DNA of 64,000 bases, from NCBI RefSeq assembly GCF_014262665.1, contig NZ_CP046883.1, positions 744,001 to 808,000 of the forward strand, written 5' to 3'. A program made the position numbers and the translations under genes. This document shows positions 9,425-19,000 of the stretch, one piece after another. Origin of the DNA: Corynebacterium anserum. GTDB lineage: Bacteria > Actinomycetota > Actinomycetes > Mycobacteriales > Mycobacteriaceae. The notes below the pieces were generated by a model. It worked only from the letters and a program-made list of their open reading frames with translations, did not search any database and was not told the origin of the DNA. Position 1 is the first letter of the stretch, and each line of letters begins with the position of its first letter.

Positions 9425-10618
9425 GTGTTCAACACTGCGTCGTCCCCCACCTCATCATCCAGTCGTGCATCTACCGGCTCTCCGGCCACTGTTGGAGATG
9501 TCATTAGTGTGATGGAGGCGGCGTATCCCCCTTATCTTGCGGAGTCCTGGGATGCCGTGGGATTGGTGTGCGGGGATCCTACTGAGAATGTCAAGCATGT
9601 GGCCTTCGCTTTGGATTGCACTGATGCTGTGGCGGAACGGGCGATTGCAGAGAATGCGGACATGCTGATCGTTCATCACCCGCTGCTGATGCGTGGGGTG
9701 ACAACTGTGGCGGCTGATACTCCGAAGGGTCGTATTGTTCACCGGCTTATCCGTCATGGTGTGGCGTTGTTTTCTGCGCACACCAACGCGGATTCGGCGC
9801 GCCCAGGGGTGAATGACTGTCTCGCTGAACTACTCGGTGTGACCCCCGGTGAGCCGTTGCGGCCGATAGAGGAGGCGTTGGATAAGTGGGGCGTGACTGT
9901 TCCCGCCTCCGACGCCAACAGTCTCAAAGACGCGGTGTTCCATGCAGGGGCAGGCACTGTCGGCGATTACACGGAGGCAGCTTTCGAATTTGACGTGACA
10001 GGTCAATTCCGTCCAACAGCAGCCGCCGATCCTCACATTGGGAGCGCCGGTGAGCTGGAACGTGTCGAGGAGATCCGCGTGGAGTTTGTTGCACAGCGGC
10101 GGGTACGTGAAAAAGTACGCGGTGCATTACTGAAAGCGCACCCGTATGAGGAGCCTGCCTATGACGTGGTGGAGACTCACTCGGGTACTGCAGATGTAGG
10201 TATCGGCCGCGTCGGTGAGCTGGATACTCCTATGACGCTGCGTGAGTTTGCTGAGCGAGTTTCTGAACGGCTCCCTCACACCGTGTGGGGAGTGCGTGCC
10301 GCCGGCGATCCAGAGTCCATGATCCGCAGGGTCGCGGTGTCCTCCGGGGCTGGAGATAGTTTCTTGGACAAGGTTGCCGGCATGGATGTGGATTGTTTTG
10401 TGACTTCAGATTTGCGTCATCATCCCGTGGACGAGCATGTGCGTGCTGGTGGATGTGCGGTCATCGATACGGCACATTGGGCTTCAGAATTCCCTTGGTG
10501 TGGACAGGCTGCCGACGTCGTGCGCCGAGGTATGGAGGAGAGGGGACACACTGTGACGACTACCGTGCTCGATATTCAGACAGATCCGTGGACGATCCAT
10601 AGTCAAGGAAAGAACTAA
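9425..10618 (+). CDS. Nif3-like dinuclear metal center protein (YqfO type)
   Basis: A Nif3/YbgI/YqfO family protein of about 397 residues. The metal ligands are visible as IVHHP (two His, about 84-85), SAHTNAD (His119, Asp123) and a C-terminal DTAHWASE. The central insert with AHPYEEPAYDVVE (about residues 230-245) is the PII-like/CutA-like domain seen in longer YqfO-type members. Family proteins are toroidal hexamers; some are linked to GTP cyclohydrolase-like chemistry, but function is unsettled. I chose GTG 9425 because AGGAG lies 7 bp before it; the longer open frame from 9344 lacks such a site. The zinc-ribbon gene starts 4 bp after its stop. Confidence 0.88.
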   Translation: MFNTASSPTSSSSRASTGSPATVGDVISVMEAAYPPYLAESWDAVGLVCGDPTENVKHVAFALDCTDAVAERAIAENADMLIVHHPLLMRGVTTVAADTPKGRIVHRLIRHGVALFSAHTNADSARPGVNDCLAELLGVTPGEPLRPIEEALDKWGVTVPASDANSLKDAVFHAGAGTVGDYTEAAFEFDVTGQFRPTAAADPHIGSAGELERVEEIRVEFVAQRRVREKVRGALLKAHPYEEPAYDVVETHSGTADVGIGRVGELDTPMTLREFAERVSERLPHTVWGVRAAGDPESMIRRVAVSSGAGDSFLDKVAGMDVDCFVTSDLRHHPVDEHVRAGGCAVIDTAHWASEFPWCGQAADVVRRGMEERGHTVTTTVLDIQTDPWTIHSQGKN

Positions 10619-10622
10619 AACG

Positions 10623-11354
10623 ATGCGTTACACCGACCAAGATAGAAATGCGTTGGTGACGCTCACTGATGCGCTTCACGAGATCTCTGTCCTCGAGGCA
10701 CGATTGCAGACTTTGCCCGAACGAGAAAAGGTGGAGAAACTCAAGCAGAAACTCAGCAAAGACGGGGATAACTCCGCTCGGCAGCAGACCAGTGCGCAAG
10801 AACAACGCACGGACGTGATGCGTTTACGCCGGGAAGTGGACAACTTGCGAGAGCGGGAGCGTCGTGACCGTAGACAGCTCGGCTTAGAGACCGATACGCA
10901 AAGACGCAAAGAGCTGCGCTGTGAGCTTAGTGCCCTACTGCGGCGCTTAGAGGACTTTGAGGAACGGCTGCAACGTGCGGAACGAACAGCGACGATCTTT
11001 GATGAGCCCCTTCCGGGAGTGGATAATTCCGAGCACCAAACCCAGATCATTGAGGCGGAAGAAGCTTTAGAGCGCGCAGAATGTGCCCTACAGGAAGAAA
11101 TTGATGCGGCTCAAGCCCGTGCAGAGCAAGCACGAGCTGTCATGACACCGAGCGTGTTGGAAGTGTTCGAACGGGGTGTCGATGAGCATGGCGTGGGGGC
11201 TGCCAGGTTAAGAGGGGGGATGTGTCAGGGGTGTCGTATGGGGCTGGATCCCCAAGTCCTCAGAGATTTACGCCAAGCTCCGAGGGATGAATTACAGCAT
11301 TGTCCTGAGTGCAATGTGATTTTGCTTTTCGATGATGAAGACCTCGCCACATAG
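10623..11354 (+). CDS. C4 zinc-ribbon / coiled-coil protein
   Basis: The 243-residue protein has a long charged coiled coil (about residues 10-185, rich in Arg, Glu and Leu heptads) followed by a four-cysteine zinc ribbon: Cys201-Cys204 and Cys227-Cys230. This is the conserved actinobacterial family that sits between Nif3-like and RNase H-like genes in Mycobacterium and Corynebacterium. Homologues resemble chlamydial CT398 and may bind nucleic acid or protein partners; no enzyme activity is known. Spacing of 4 bp from the previous gene implies one operon. Confidence 0.87.
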   Translation: MRYTDQDRNALVTLTDALHEISVLEARLQTLPEREKVEKLKQKLSKDGDNSARQQTSAQEQRTDVMRLRREVDNLRERERRDRRQLGLETDTQRRKELRCELSALLRRLEDFEERLQRAERTATIFDEPLPGVDNSEHQTQIIEAEEALERAECALQEEIDAAQARAEQARAVMTPSVLEVFERGVDEHGVGAARLRGGMCQGCRMGLDPQVLRDLRQAPRDELQHCPECNVILLFDDEDLAT

Positions 11355-11558
11355 GAACATGGGGGACTTCTCCGCCGAGGAATACGGGAATCAGACCGCT
11401 GACGAGCACAGGTACCTTGCCATGTGGGAACACGGGGAGTGAGCCGCTGAGAAGCCCGTTATAAAACTGGGTCACAAAACACAACCCATCGGGCATAGGA
11501 GAACTGCCCTCCTGGGATAATGGTGTTCATCGGAGAGCGTCGGATAGAAAGGCACATC
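11355..11558 (+). other. 204-bp gap between zinc-ribbon and RNase H genes
   Basis: This gap holds an imperfect direct repeat (GGAACATGGGGGAC...CCGCCGAG at 11354 and GGAACACGGGGAG...CCGCTGAG near 11427) and a 27-codon open frame starting at ATG 11359 without a spaced ribosome site. No clear promoter or terminator was seen. The operon may be read through it. Confidence 0.3.
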
Positions 11559-12779
11559 ATGCGTTTGAGAGTGGAATCAGACGGTGGATCCCGAGGTAAT
11601 CCGGGGATAGCCGGCAGCGGCTGCTCCGTCGTTGATGCAGCAAGTGCAGCCCGGGGGGAACCACATGAACTCGCGTGCCAATGGGAATACATCGATAAGG
11701 CCACTAATAACGTTGCTGAATACAAGGGGCTCATCAACGGTCTGACGCTGGCGCGTGAGGTTGCGGAGCGTAGCGGGTCTACGGGTGGAGAAACCACGGT
11801 GGACGTGTTCATGGACTCCAAACTCATCGTGGAGCAGATGACTGGGCGTTGGAAGATTAAACACCCGGATATGAAGCCGCTGGCACAACAGGTCAAACAA
11901 TTAGAACGCGAATTTTCTGCTGTGACCTACACGTGGGTGCCTCGCGAACGCAATAAACGGGCCGACGCTCTGACAAATCTCGCCATGGATGAGCAGGAAT
12001 CCGGCGTCACACTCAACCTGAGTGATCAGTATGAGGGTCAGGGCGGTTCGGAAGGTTCAGATGTGGCGTCAAGAAAAGGGGGGACGAATGAGAAAGGCGA
12101 GAAGGAACATCAGCACTGCGGTGGTACCTCCGCGTTCAGCGCGCCGGACTGGCACGGCGGTACACGCCCGACCCGCTTTCTGCTAGTACGTCATGGGCAA
12201 ACTGAGATGAGCGTCGCCAAGCAATTTTCCGGTCTCTCCGATCCACAGCTGACCGAAACGGGGCAGTGGCAGGCGGCTCAGGTGGCTCGCTACCTAGGGG
12301 CTCGTGGAGGTATTCAGGCGGTTGTCTCCTCGCCACTAACCCGTACGCAGCAGACGGCACAAGCCATTGCGGATCAGCTTGGGCTTAGCGTCACCACAGA
12401 TGAAGGACTCATCGAAATGGACTTCGGTACGTGGGAGGGACGCAGCTTTCAGGAAATCCGCGCGGAATACCCTGATGAACACCGTGAGTTTTTTCTCAAT
12501 GCCACGTCGGCACCGCCGGGCGGTGAATCCCAGGAAGACGTGTATCACCGGATGGAATTTGTGATTAACCGTCTAGTCACAGAGTATGAGGGTGCGAACG
12601 TGGTGTTGGTCAGCCACGTTACTCCAATTAAGTCAGTCATCCGCCTGGCTCTACAGGCTAGCGGCGTGGTGTTCCGCACGATGCATTTGGATCTTGCAGG
12701 GCTGAGTATCGTTGAGTTCTACCCTGATGACACCTCTGTGGTACGACGCGTAAACGATACCCATTACCTTGAAAATTGA
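11559..12779 (+). CDS. Bifunctional RNase H / acid phosphatase (histidine phosphatase fusion)
   Basis: A two-domain protein. The N-terminal RNase HI-like domain (about residues 1-140) has carboxylates Asp8 (VESDGGSRGNPG), Glu54 (NNVAEYKG), Asp86 (VFMDSKLIVEQM) and Asp136. A Gly/Ser/Lys-rich linker of about 60 residues follows. The C-terminal histidine phosphatase domain begins at about residue 205, with RHG at 211-213 and SSPLTRTQQTA further on. This matches the actinobacterial family of Rv2228c, in which the RNase H domain degrades RNA-DNA hybrids and the second domain shows acid phosphatase or CobC-like activity. I chose ATG 11559 (AGAAAGG upstream) over ATG 11520. The 204-bp gap before it is described separately. 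Confidence 0.9.
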   Translation: MRLRVESDGGSRGNPGIAGSGCSVVDAASAARGEPHELACQWEYIDKATNNVAEYKGLINGLTLAREVAERSGSTGGETTVDVFMDSKLIVEQMTGRWKIKHPDMKPLAQQVKQLEREFSAVTYTWVPRERNKRADALTNLAMDEQESGVTLNLSDQYEGQGGSEGSDVASRKGGTNEKGEKEHQHCGGTSAFSAPDWHGGTRPTRFLLVRHGQTEMSVAKQFSGLSDPQLTETGQWQAAQVARYLGARGGIQAVVSSPLTRTQQTAQAIADQLGLSVTTDEGLIEMDFGTWEGRSFQEIRAEYPDEHREFFLNATSAPPGGESQEDVYHRMEFVINRLVTEYEGANVVLVSHVTPIKSVIRLALQASGVVFRTMHLDLAGLSIVEFYPDDTSVVRRVNDTHYLEN

Positions 12780-12801
12780 GACCCGGGGTAGAGTGTCTTG
12801 T

Positions 12802-13248
12802 GCTGAGAAGGCCGGGTGGTCGCGGCGCATGAACGAGGAACCGGCTCCATGTGGGGCAAGGCCTGGCGCGGAGGAAAGTCCGGACTCCACAGAGCACGGT
12901 GGTTGCTAACGGCAACCCAGGGCGACCTGCGGGATAGTGCCACAGAAAATAACCGCCTCTATTTGGAGGTAAGGGTGAAAAGGTGCGGTAAGAGCGCACC
13001 AGCACACCAGGTGACTGGTGTGGCTAGGTAAACCCCACCGGGAGCAAGGTCAAGTGAACGCATGCTGTTGTTTACCAATACGGTAGGTAATGAGACAACG
13101 TGCGATCGGGTTCTAGAGTTGCTCGCTCGTTAGTGAACAGGTAGACCGCTTGAGGCGCCCAGCAATGGTGCGTCCAGATGGATGGCCACCTCGCAGCGTG
13201 ACCTTAGTTCCGCTGTAAGACAAAATCCGGCTCATAGGCCTTCTCAGC
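12802..13248 (+). ncRNA. rnpB: RNase P RNA, bacterial type A
   Basis: The 447-nt RNA is bounded by a perfect 12-bp P1 helix, GCTGAGAAGGCC (12802-12813) with GGCCTTCTCAGC (13237-13248). Hallmark conserved segments are present: GAGGAAAGTCCGGACTCCAC (from 12869) with the CAGGGCGACCTG region after it, and the 3' ACAAAATCCGGCT that pairs to form P4. It is the catalytic subunit that matures tRNA 5' ends. It starts 22 bp after the RNase H/phosphatase stop, as in other actinobacteria. Ends are set by P1 and may extend a few bases further. Confidence 0.95.
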
Positions 13249-13316
13249 TTTGTATGCTTATACGCTCGGAAAGCTGCTGCATCTTCGTGGCACAGCTTTA
13301 TGGTAGGAAAAGAACC

Positions 13317-13493
13317 ATGAGTGAAAAGTGGTACTACGACACCAAAACCGGACAAGTCACCCAAGGAAAAGAATCCGGTTGGGATTCTCGGATGGGGCCC
13401 TACGACACCCAGGAGGAGGCAGCTGCTGCCCTAGAGACGGCTAAGAAGCGTAATGAGCAAGCAGATGCTTATGACGCCGACGGTGACGACTAA
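13317..13493 (+). CDS. Small SPOR-like protein (58 residues)
   Basis: A 58-residue acidic protein beginning MSEKWYYDTKTG, with the W-Y-Y-x-T-x-T-G-x-V and GPYDTQEEAAAALE pattern of small actinobacterial SPOR-like proteins. The GxY-ta-xxA element is what SPOR domains use at the start of their second helix. A single such motif is too short for a complete SPOR domain of about 70 residues. No signal sequence is visible. The start is supported by TAGGAAAAG 4-12 bp before the ATG. It lies 68 bp after rnpB. Function is unknown. Confidence 0.72.
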   Translation: MSEKWYYDTKTGQVTQGKESGWDSRMGPYDTQEEAAAALETAKKRNEQADAYDADGDD

Positions 13494-13604
13494 TCAGCCG
13501 ACGCTGGCTCACGGTCGCTATTAGACAGCCGAGGATAACGACTCAACAGACTAAACGAAGGGCGCGCGGTTGCACTCGCAAAAACGACGAGTAACTACTA
13601 CCGA

Positions 13605-14444
13605 TTAGAAGCAATGCTCCGCGGAGGGGAAAGTTCCCTCAGCCACTTCGCGTTTGTATGCGGCAGCAGCATCAGCCATCGTTTGTCCCACCGCACCCCA
13701 TTGTTTAGCGAATTTTGGTCGGTGCCCATCGGATGGGAAAGCGACCATATCGTGCCAGACCAGTACTTGCCCATCGCAGTCCGGCCCAGCACCGATGCCG
13801 ATGGTCGGGACGGGGCACATGTCGGTTACTGTTTTCGCGAGATCTGCCGGCACCATTTCCATGACGACTAGGTCTGCACCTGCGGCCACGACCGCCTTCA
13901 TATCGTCAATGAGCCCTTCGGCCCCCTCACCGCGTCCTTGAACCTTGAATCCTCCCAAATTATTGACTGACTGGGGAGTGAACCCGATGTGTGCACACAC
14001 CGCTATACCGGCATCCTTAATGGCCTTGATACGGGGAGCGATCCGCACTCCCCCTTCGATTTTCACGCAGTGAGCACCGGATCGGCGGAGAATTTCTGCG
14101 GCGCTCATGACAGCCTGCTCGTTAGAGGCCTCATAGGTACCGAAGGGAAGGTCTGTTATGACAAAAGCGTTGCCAGCTCCGCGCACAACAGCAGCGGAAA
14201 TGACGCACATTTCGTCCATGGAGATGTGTGCGGTGGTCGGATAACCAAAAACTACGTTGGCGGCAGAGTCACCAACGAGCAGCACCTCGATCCCACCCTG
14301 GGCGAAAGCCCGAGCGGTGGAATAGTCATAAGCGGTGAGCATGGCGAAGGGTTTTCCGGAACCCTTACGGGCAGAGAGATCGGACAGCCGCACCTGCTTG
14401 GTCGGTGCCATGTAGCTCTGGGAGGCACTGTTGTTCTCAGACAT
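13605..14444 (-). CDS. panB: 3-methyl-2-oxobutanoate hydroxymethyltransferase
   Basis: A 279-residue ketopantoate hydroxymethyltransferase, the first step of pantothenate synthesis (2-oxoisovalerate plus methylene-THF to ketopantoate). Clear family signatures are FAMLTAYDYSTARAF, LLVGDSAANVVFGYPTT (Mg ligand Asp), IKIEGG-type VKIEGGVRIAPRI, GHIGFTPQ-type AHIGFTPQS and IGIGAGPDCDGQVLVWHD. I chose ATG 14444; the longer open frame starting at 14549 reads through the promoter region and lacks family similarity. No ribosome site is seen, but an AATATA box lies just upstream, so it may be leaderless. panC is not adjacent, unlike the panBC operon of C. glutamicum. Confidence 0.93.
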   Translation of the reverse strand: MSENNSASQSYMAPTKQVRLSDLSARKGSGKPFAMLTAYDYSTARAFAQGGIEVLLVGDSAANVVFGYPTTAHISMDEMCVISAAVVRGAGNAFVITDLPFGTYEASNEQAVMSAAEILRRSGAHCVKIEGGVRIAPRIKAIKDAGIAVCAHIGFTPQSVNNLGGFKVQGRGEGAEGLIDDMKAVVAAGADLVVMEMVPADLAKTVTDMCPVPTIGIGAGPDCDGQVLVWHDMVAFPSDGHRPKFAKQWGAVGQTMADAAAAYKREVAEGTFPSAEHCF

Positions 14445-14552
14445 AGTGCATATATTGCCATGCGCGCAGGTGGGGAGGAAGTTCACCCTAAAACTGGCCG
14501 CTCTGAAAATACTGAAACATACAATGGTCTCCCATTCGGGAGCGCACACGGA

Positions 14553-14558
14553 TACAAT
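14553..14558 (+). promoter_or_regulatory. -10 element of a leaderless glnA2 promoter
   Basis: TACAAT at 14553-14558 is followed by 8 bases and then the ATG of glnA2. That places the expected transcript start at or next to the start codon, and no ribosome site is present. No convincing -35 was found. Confidence 0.5.
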
Positions 14559-14566
14559 TGTTATTC

Positions 14567-15907
14567 ATGAATCGCCAGCAGGAATTTGTGTTGCGCACGC
14601 TTGAAGAGCGCGATATTCGCTTCGTCCGACTTTGGTTCACCGATATTCAAGGCTTTCTGAAGTCTGTGTCTGTCGCTCCGGCTGAGCTGGAGGGTGCTTT
14701 CGAAGAAGGAATCGGTTTTGATGGCTCCGCGATTGAGGGTTTTTCGCGTGTCGCAGAGTCTGACACTATTGCCAAACCAGACCCGAGCACCTTCCAGATT
14801 CTGCCGTTTGAGAGTGAACAGGACGGCAGCCTCTCTGCCCGCATGTTCTGCGATATCACGATGCCCGATGGTGAGCCGTCGTGGGCTGATCCGCGCCAGG
14901 TGTTGCGAAAGCAGATGAACATTGCGGCGGAGATGGGTTTTACCTGTTACGTGCACCCTGAGATTGAGTTTTTCTTGGTGAAGAGCACAGAGACCAACGG
15001 CGAAACACCGGTGCCCGCAGATACTGGCGGGTACTTTGATCAAGCTGTCACTGATGATGCCCCATTTTTCCGCGCCGATGCCATTAATGCTTTGGAACGC
15101 GTGGGAATCTCCGTGGAATTTTCCCACCATGAAGCTGCGCCGGGCCAGCAAGAGATTGATCTCCGTTTTGCCGACGCACTATCGATGGCTGACAACGTGA
15201 TGGCGTTCCGTTACATCATCAAGCAAGTTGCTCGGCATAATGGTGTACGCGCCACGTTCATGCCTAAACCGTTTAGTGAATACGCTGGTTCGGCCATGCA
15301 TACGCACATGTCATTATTTGAGGGCGATGACAATGCATTCCATGATCCGGATGACGAACTGCGTTTATCGAAGACGGGCAAGTCTTTCATCGCCGGTATC
15401 TTGGAGCATGCTTCTGAGATCTCTGCGGTGACAAACCAGTGGGTGAACTCCTATAAGCGCATTTCCTCGGGTGATGAGGCGCCGCGCTCAGCGGCGTGGG
15501 GAGCATCGAATCGTTCAGCAATGGTTCGCGTACCGATGTACACACAGAACAAGCCTGCGTCTCGCCGTGTGGAGATCCGAACTCCGGACTCTGCCGCGAA
15601 CCCTTATTTGACTTATGCGGTTCTCCTGGCCGCCGGTTTGAAGGGCATTAAGGAAGACTACGAGCTGCCTGCTCCTGCGGAGGGAGATGTTGCTCGCATG
15701 ACGGCGCGCGAGCGCCGAGCTGCTGGCTTTAGGGATTTGCCAAATGATCTGGACTATGCGTTGAGGGAGATGGAACGCTCTGAATTGGTTGCTGATGCCC
15801 TAGGTGAGCATGTCTTTGAGTACTTCCTGCGCAATAAATGGCGTGAGTGGTACGACTATCAAGCTCAGATCACCCCGTGGGAACTGAAGAACAACTTGGA
15901 GTTTTAA
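14567..15907 (+). CDS. glnA2: Glutamine synthetase type I, alpha-like (GlnA2)
   Basis: A 446-residue class I glutamine synthetase. Visible signatures are FDGSAIEGFSRVAESD (residues about 50-65), EIEFFLV, the glycine-rich HTHMSLF region (HMSL near 246) and the RISSGDEAPRSAAWG substrate loop. It is about 30 residues shorter than the GlnA encoded at 37-38 kb. The C-terminal region reads YELPAPAEGD and lacks the DLYELPPEE adenylylation motif of that protein, so it is an alpha-subtype-like GlnA2 probably not controlled by GlnE. It is expected to ligate ammonia to glutamate or a related amine. glnE follows 170 bp downstream, as in C. glutamicum. Confidence 0.9.
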   Translation: MNRQQEFVLRTLEERDIRFVRLWFTDIQGFLKSVSVAPAELEGAFEEGIGFDGSAIEGFSRVAESDTIAKPDPSTFQILPFESEQDGSLSARMFCDITMPDGEPSWADPRQVLRKQMNIAAEMGFTCYVHPEIEFFLVKSTETNGETPVPADTGGYFDQAVTDDAPFFRADAINALERVGISVEFSHHEAAPGQQEIDLRFADALSMADNVMAFRYIIKQVARHNGVRATFMPKPFSEYAGSAMHTHMSLFEGDDNAFHDPDDELRLSKTGKSFIAGILEHASEISAVTNQWVNSYKRISSGDEAPRSAAWGASNRSAMVRVPMYTQNKPASRRVEIRTPDSAANPYLTYAVLLAAGLKGIKEDYELPAPAEGDVARMTARERRAAGFRDLPNDLDYALREMERSELVADALGEHVFEYFLRNKWREWYDYQAQITPWELKNNLEF

Positions 15908-15917
15908 CGTTGGGGAG

Positions 15918-15960
15918 GGAGCATGTGCGACAAGCCATCATCGTGTGCTCCTTTTCTCTC
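15918..15960 (+). terminator. Possible terminator after glnA2
   Basis: GGAGCA and TGCTCC close a 22-base loop with partial inner pairing and are followed by TTTTCTCTC. It lies 10 bp after the glnA2 stop, so glnE may have its own promoter. Confidence 0.5.
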
Positions 15961-16077
15961 AACGTGAAACTACCGCGTTTGTCTCATCCCCAAATTTTTC
16001 CGTGCCCTGGTTCGCGTAATGCGTGATCTGCCGTGGGCGTTAATTACATATCGATCTTGGAAAAGGTGTCTTTGTCG

Positions 16078-19000
16078 ATGACTCGGCCTCGCTCTTCCCG
16101 CTCTCGCATTCCGTCTGCTCGCACATTGGGTTTGACTCGACCTCGTGCCCAAGAGGATCTCGAGATGCTTGGTTGGGTGGGGGAGGAGCACGTGGAGGTG
16201 CTTGTTGCCCTCGGCTCCACTGGTGATCCGGATTTGGCGTTGAATAACGTGGTGCGTCTGGTAGAGGCGCTGCGTGCGAAGGAGGCCGATGGGGAATTGG
16301 AATCCGTCTCTGTCGAAGGAGAGGTGGGTTCCTTTTCCGACGCCACGGCGGACACCCTGCTAGAAGCCCTTGTTAGTAACACGGCTCTTCGCCGCCGACT
16401 ATTTGCCTTGTTCGGTGCGTCCGGGATGCTGGGTGATCACATAGTGGCGCACCCTGAGCATTGGGTGCAGCTGGCGTTACCGCTCCCAGATACTGAGGAC
16501 ATGATGAAAGTCATGCTCGACAGCGTGGGCGCCGTTCCGGTGGAGAAGGTTCTTGCATTCGATGAGTTTGCCGAATTCAAAGATGACTCGGAAGAAAAAG
16601 CAGTCGAGATTCCACACGAAGGCAATCGGTTGTATCGCGCCCGGCTAACTGGCCCCGAGGCAGATAACGCGATGCGTGTTGCATATCGTACGTTGTTGGC
16701 TCGCGTGGCATCTATAGATGTAGAAGGAACGTACGTGGTGCGCGGAGAGGAAGATCCTACGCCGCTGCCATTCGTCACTTTGTCCGAACGTCTGGCAGAT
16801 TCCGCGGATGCGGCGTTGACTGCGGCATTAGCGGTGGCCTGTTCGACGGTCTACGGCGGCCCCGATGACGACAATGCCAAACCCCCAGCTCGGCTGGCGG
16901 TGCTGGCCATGGGTAAGTGCGGCGCCCGCGAGTTAAATTACATCTCTGACGTGGATGTCATTTTTGTGGCGGAGCCTGCGGATTCCCGCGCTATGCGCTG
17001 GGCCGGTGAATTTATCAATATTGGTTCCCGCGTGTTTTTCGAAGTGGATGCGGCACTTCGCCCCGAGGGAAAACAGGGCGCGTTGGTGAGAACCCTGGCG
17101 TCGCATAAAACCTACTACGACCGTTGGGCGGCAACTTGGGAGTTCCAAGCATTGCTCAAAGCGCGGCCTATGAGCGGTGACCTCGAGTTGGGCCAACAGT
17201 ACGTGGATGCGCTGGCGCCGAAGGTATGGACGGCCTCTCAACGCGACGACTTTGTCCCTGATGTGCAGAAGATGCGCAAGCGCGTGATCGACAATGTGCC
17301 AGAGGATATCCGTTCTCGCGAACTCAAGCTTGGGCCGGGAGGTTTGCGAGATGTAGAATTTGCCGTTCAACTGCTGCAGATGGTGCACGGTCGAGTAGAT
17401 GAGTCCCTACGCGTGCGCTCAACAGTGCAAGCGCTCAACGCACTGGTCGATGGTGGTTACATTGGGCGTGAAGACTGCAAGGTTCTTGTGCGCTCTTATG
17501 AGTACATGCGCTTGCTGGAACATCGCCTGCAGCTCTTTAGGCTTAAACGTACTCACACGTTGCCACCGCAGAGTGATCTAGTGACGCTGACGTGGTTGTC
17601 GCGAACCGCTGGAACCAAGCCTGAAGGCATGAACAGTTATGCCGAACAGCTGGAGAAAAATGTCAAGCGCGTGAGTGTGCAGATACACCAGCTACATTCC
17701 AAACTCTTCTACCGACCATTGTTGACTTCGGTGGTGACCTTGGATGAGGACACCATCCGTTTGACTCCGGATGCTGCGAAGCGACAATTAGCGGCCTTGG
17801 GTTATGAAAATCCTGACCGCGCTTACGATCACCTCACTGCGTTGGCCTCTGGTGGAGCGCGTAAGAACAAGCTTCAGGCGATCATCTTGCCCACTCTATT
17901 GGAGTGGCTGGCACCCACTGTGGATCCGGATGCTGGGCTTTTGGCTTATCGCAAGCTTTCCGAGGCTGCGAAGGATAAGCAATGGTTCTTGCGGTTGCTG
18001 CGAGATGAAAATGTGGTGGGACAGCGTCTCATGTTCCTACTGGGAACGTCGCCCTATCTGGCTGAATTGCTACTAAACAGTGTGGACACGGTCAAGCTAC
18101 TTTCCGACGGTGCAAAGGGGCCGAAGCTTACGGAACGTGATCCGGCGGTAGTCACTCATTCCTTAGTTTCCGCCGTGGCGCGTCACCGTGACCCGGACAA
18201 GGCCATTGCGATCGCGCGATCGCTGCGCCGGGCTGAACTGGCTCGTGTCGCCGCGGCGGATTTGCTGGGGTTTATGGATGTAGAGGAAGTCTGTCAGTCT
18301 CTCTCACTGGTGTGGGATGCCGTGTTGGAGGCTGCCTTGCAAGCGGAAATCCGTGCGTGGGAAGATCAAAATGGGCAGAACGCTCCCGCAAAGATCTCTG
18401 TAATTGGGATGGGGCGCCTGGGTGGCGCCGAGCTGGGGTATGGGTCCGATGCAGACGTCATGTTCGTCACCGAGCCGGTTGATATTCCAGATGATGACGA
18501 TGAGCGCGAGAAAACGGAAAACCGCGCGGTGAAATGGGCAGCGAGCATGTGCGATTCCGTGCGTATGCGTTTAGGTAGGCCTTCGCAAGACCCACCGCTT
18601 GATGTGGATATGGATCTACGACCGGAAGGGCGTAACGGTGCTGTAGTGCGCACCATGGAATCCTATGAGCGCTATTACCGCGAGTGGGGCGAGACGTGGG
18701 AAAAACAGGCGCTGCTCCGTGCCACGTGGATTGCCGGTGATAAGGATCTAGGCATTCGGTTCTTACGCATGATCGACCAGTTCCGCTACCCAGAGGGTGG
18801 AGTGAGCGACAAGACTGTGCAAGAAGTACGGCGCATGAAAGCTCGTGTGGATGCGGAGCGCTTGCCCGCGGGAGCGGACAGGAAAACGCACACGAAACTG
18901 GGGCATGGCGCTCTTGCAGATGTGGAATGGACCGTCCAATTGCTCATGATGCAGAACGTCACCATGGCAGAGAACCTGCGCAACACGTCGACGCTGGAGG

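Noticed and set aside
11359-11442. A 27-codon open frame beginning MGDFSAEEYG
   Set aside because: It lacks a properly spaced ribosome site, and no homology is recognised. It overlaps a degenerate repeat, so it was described as intergenic sequence only.
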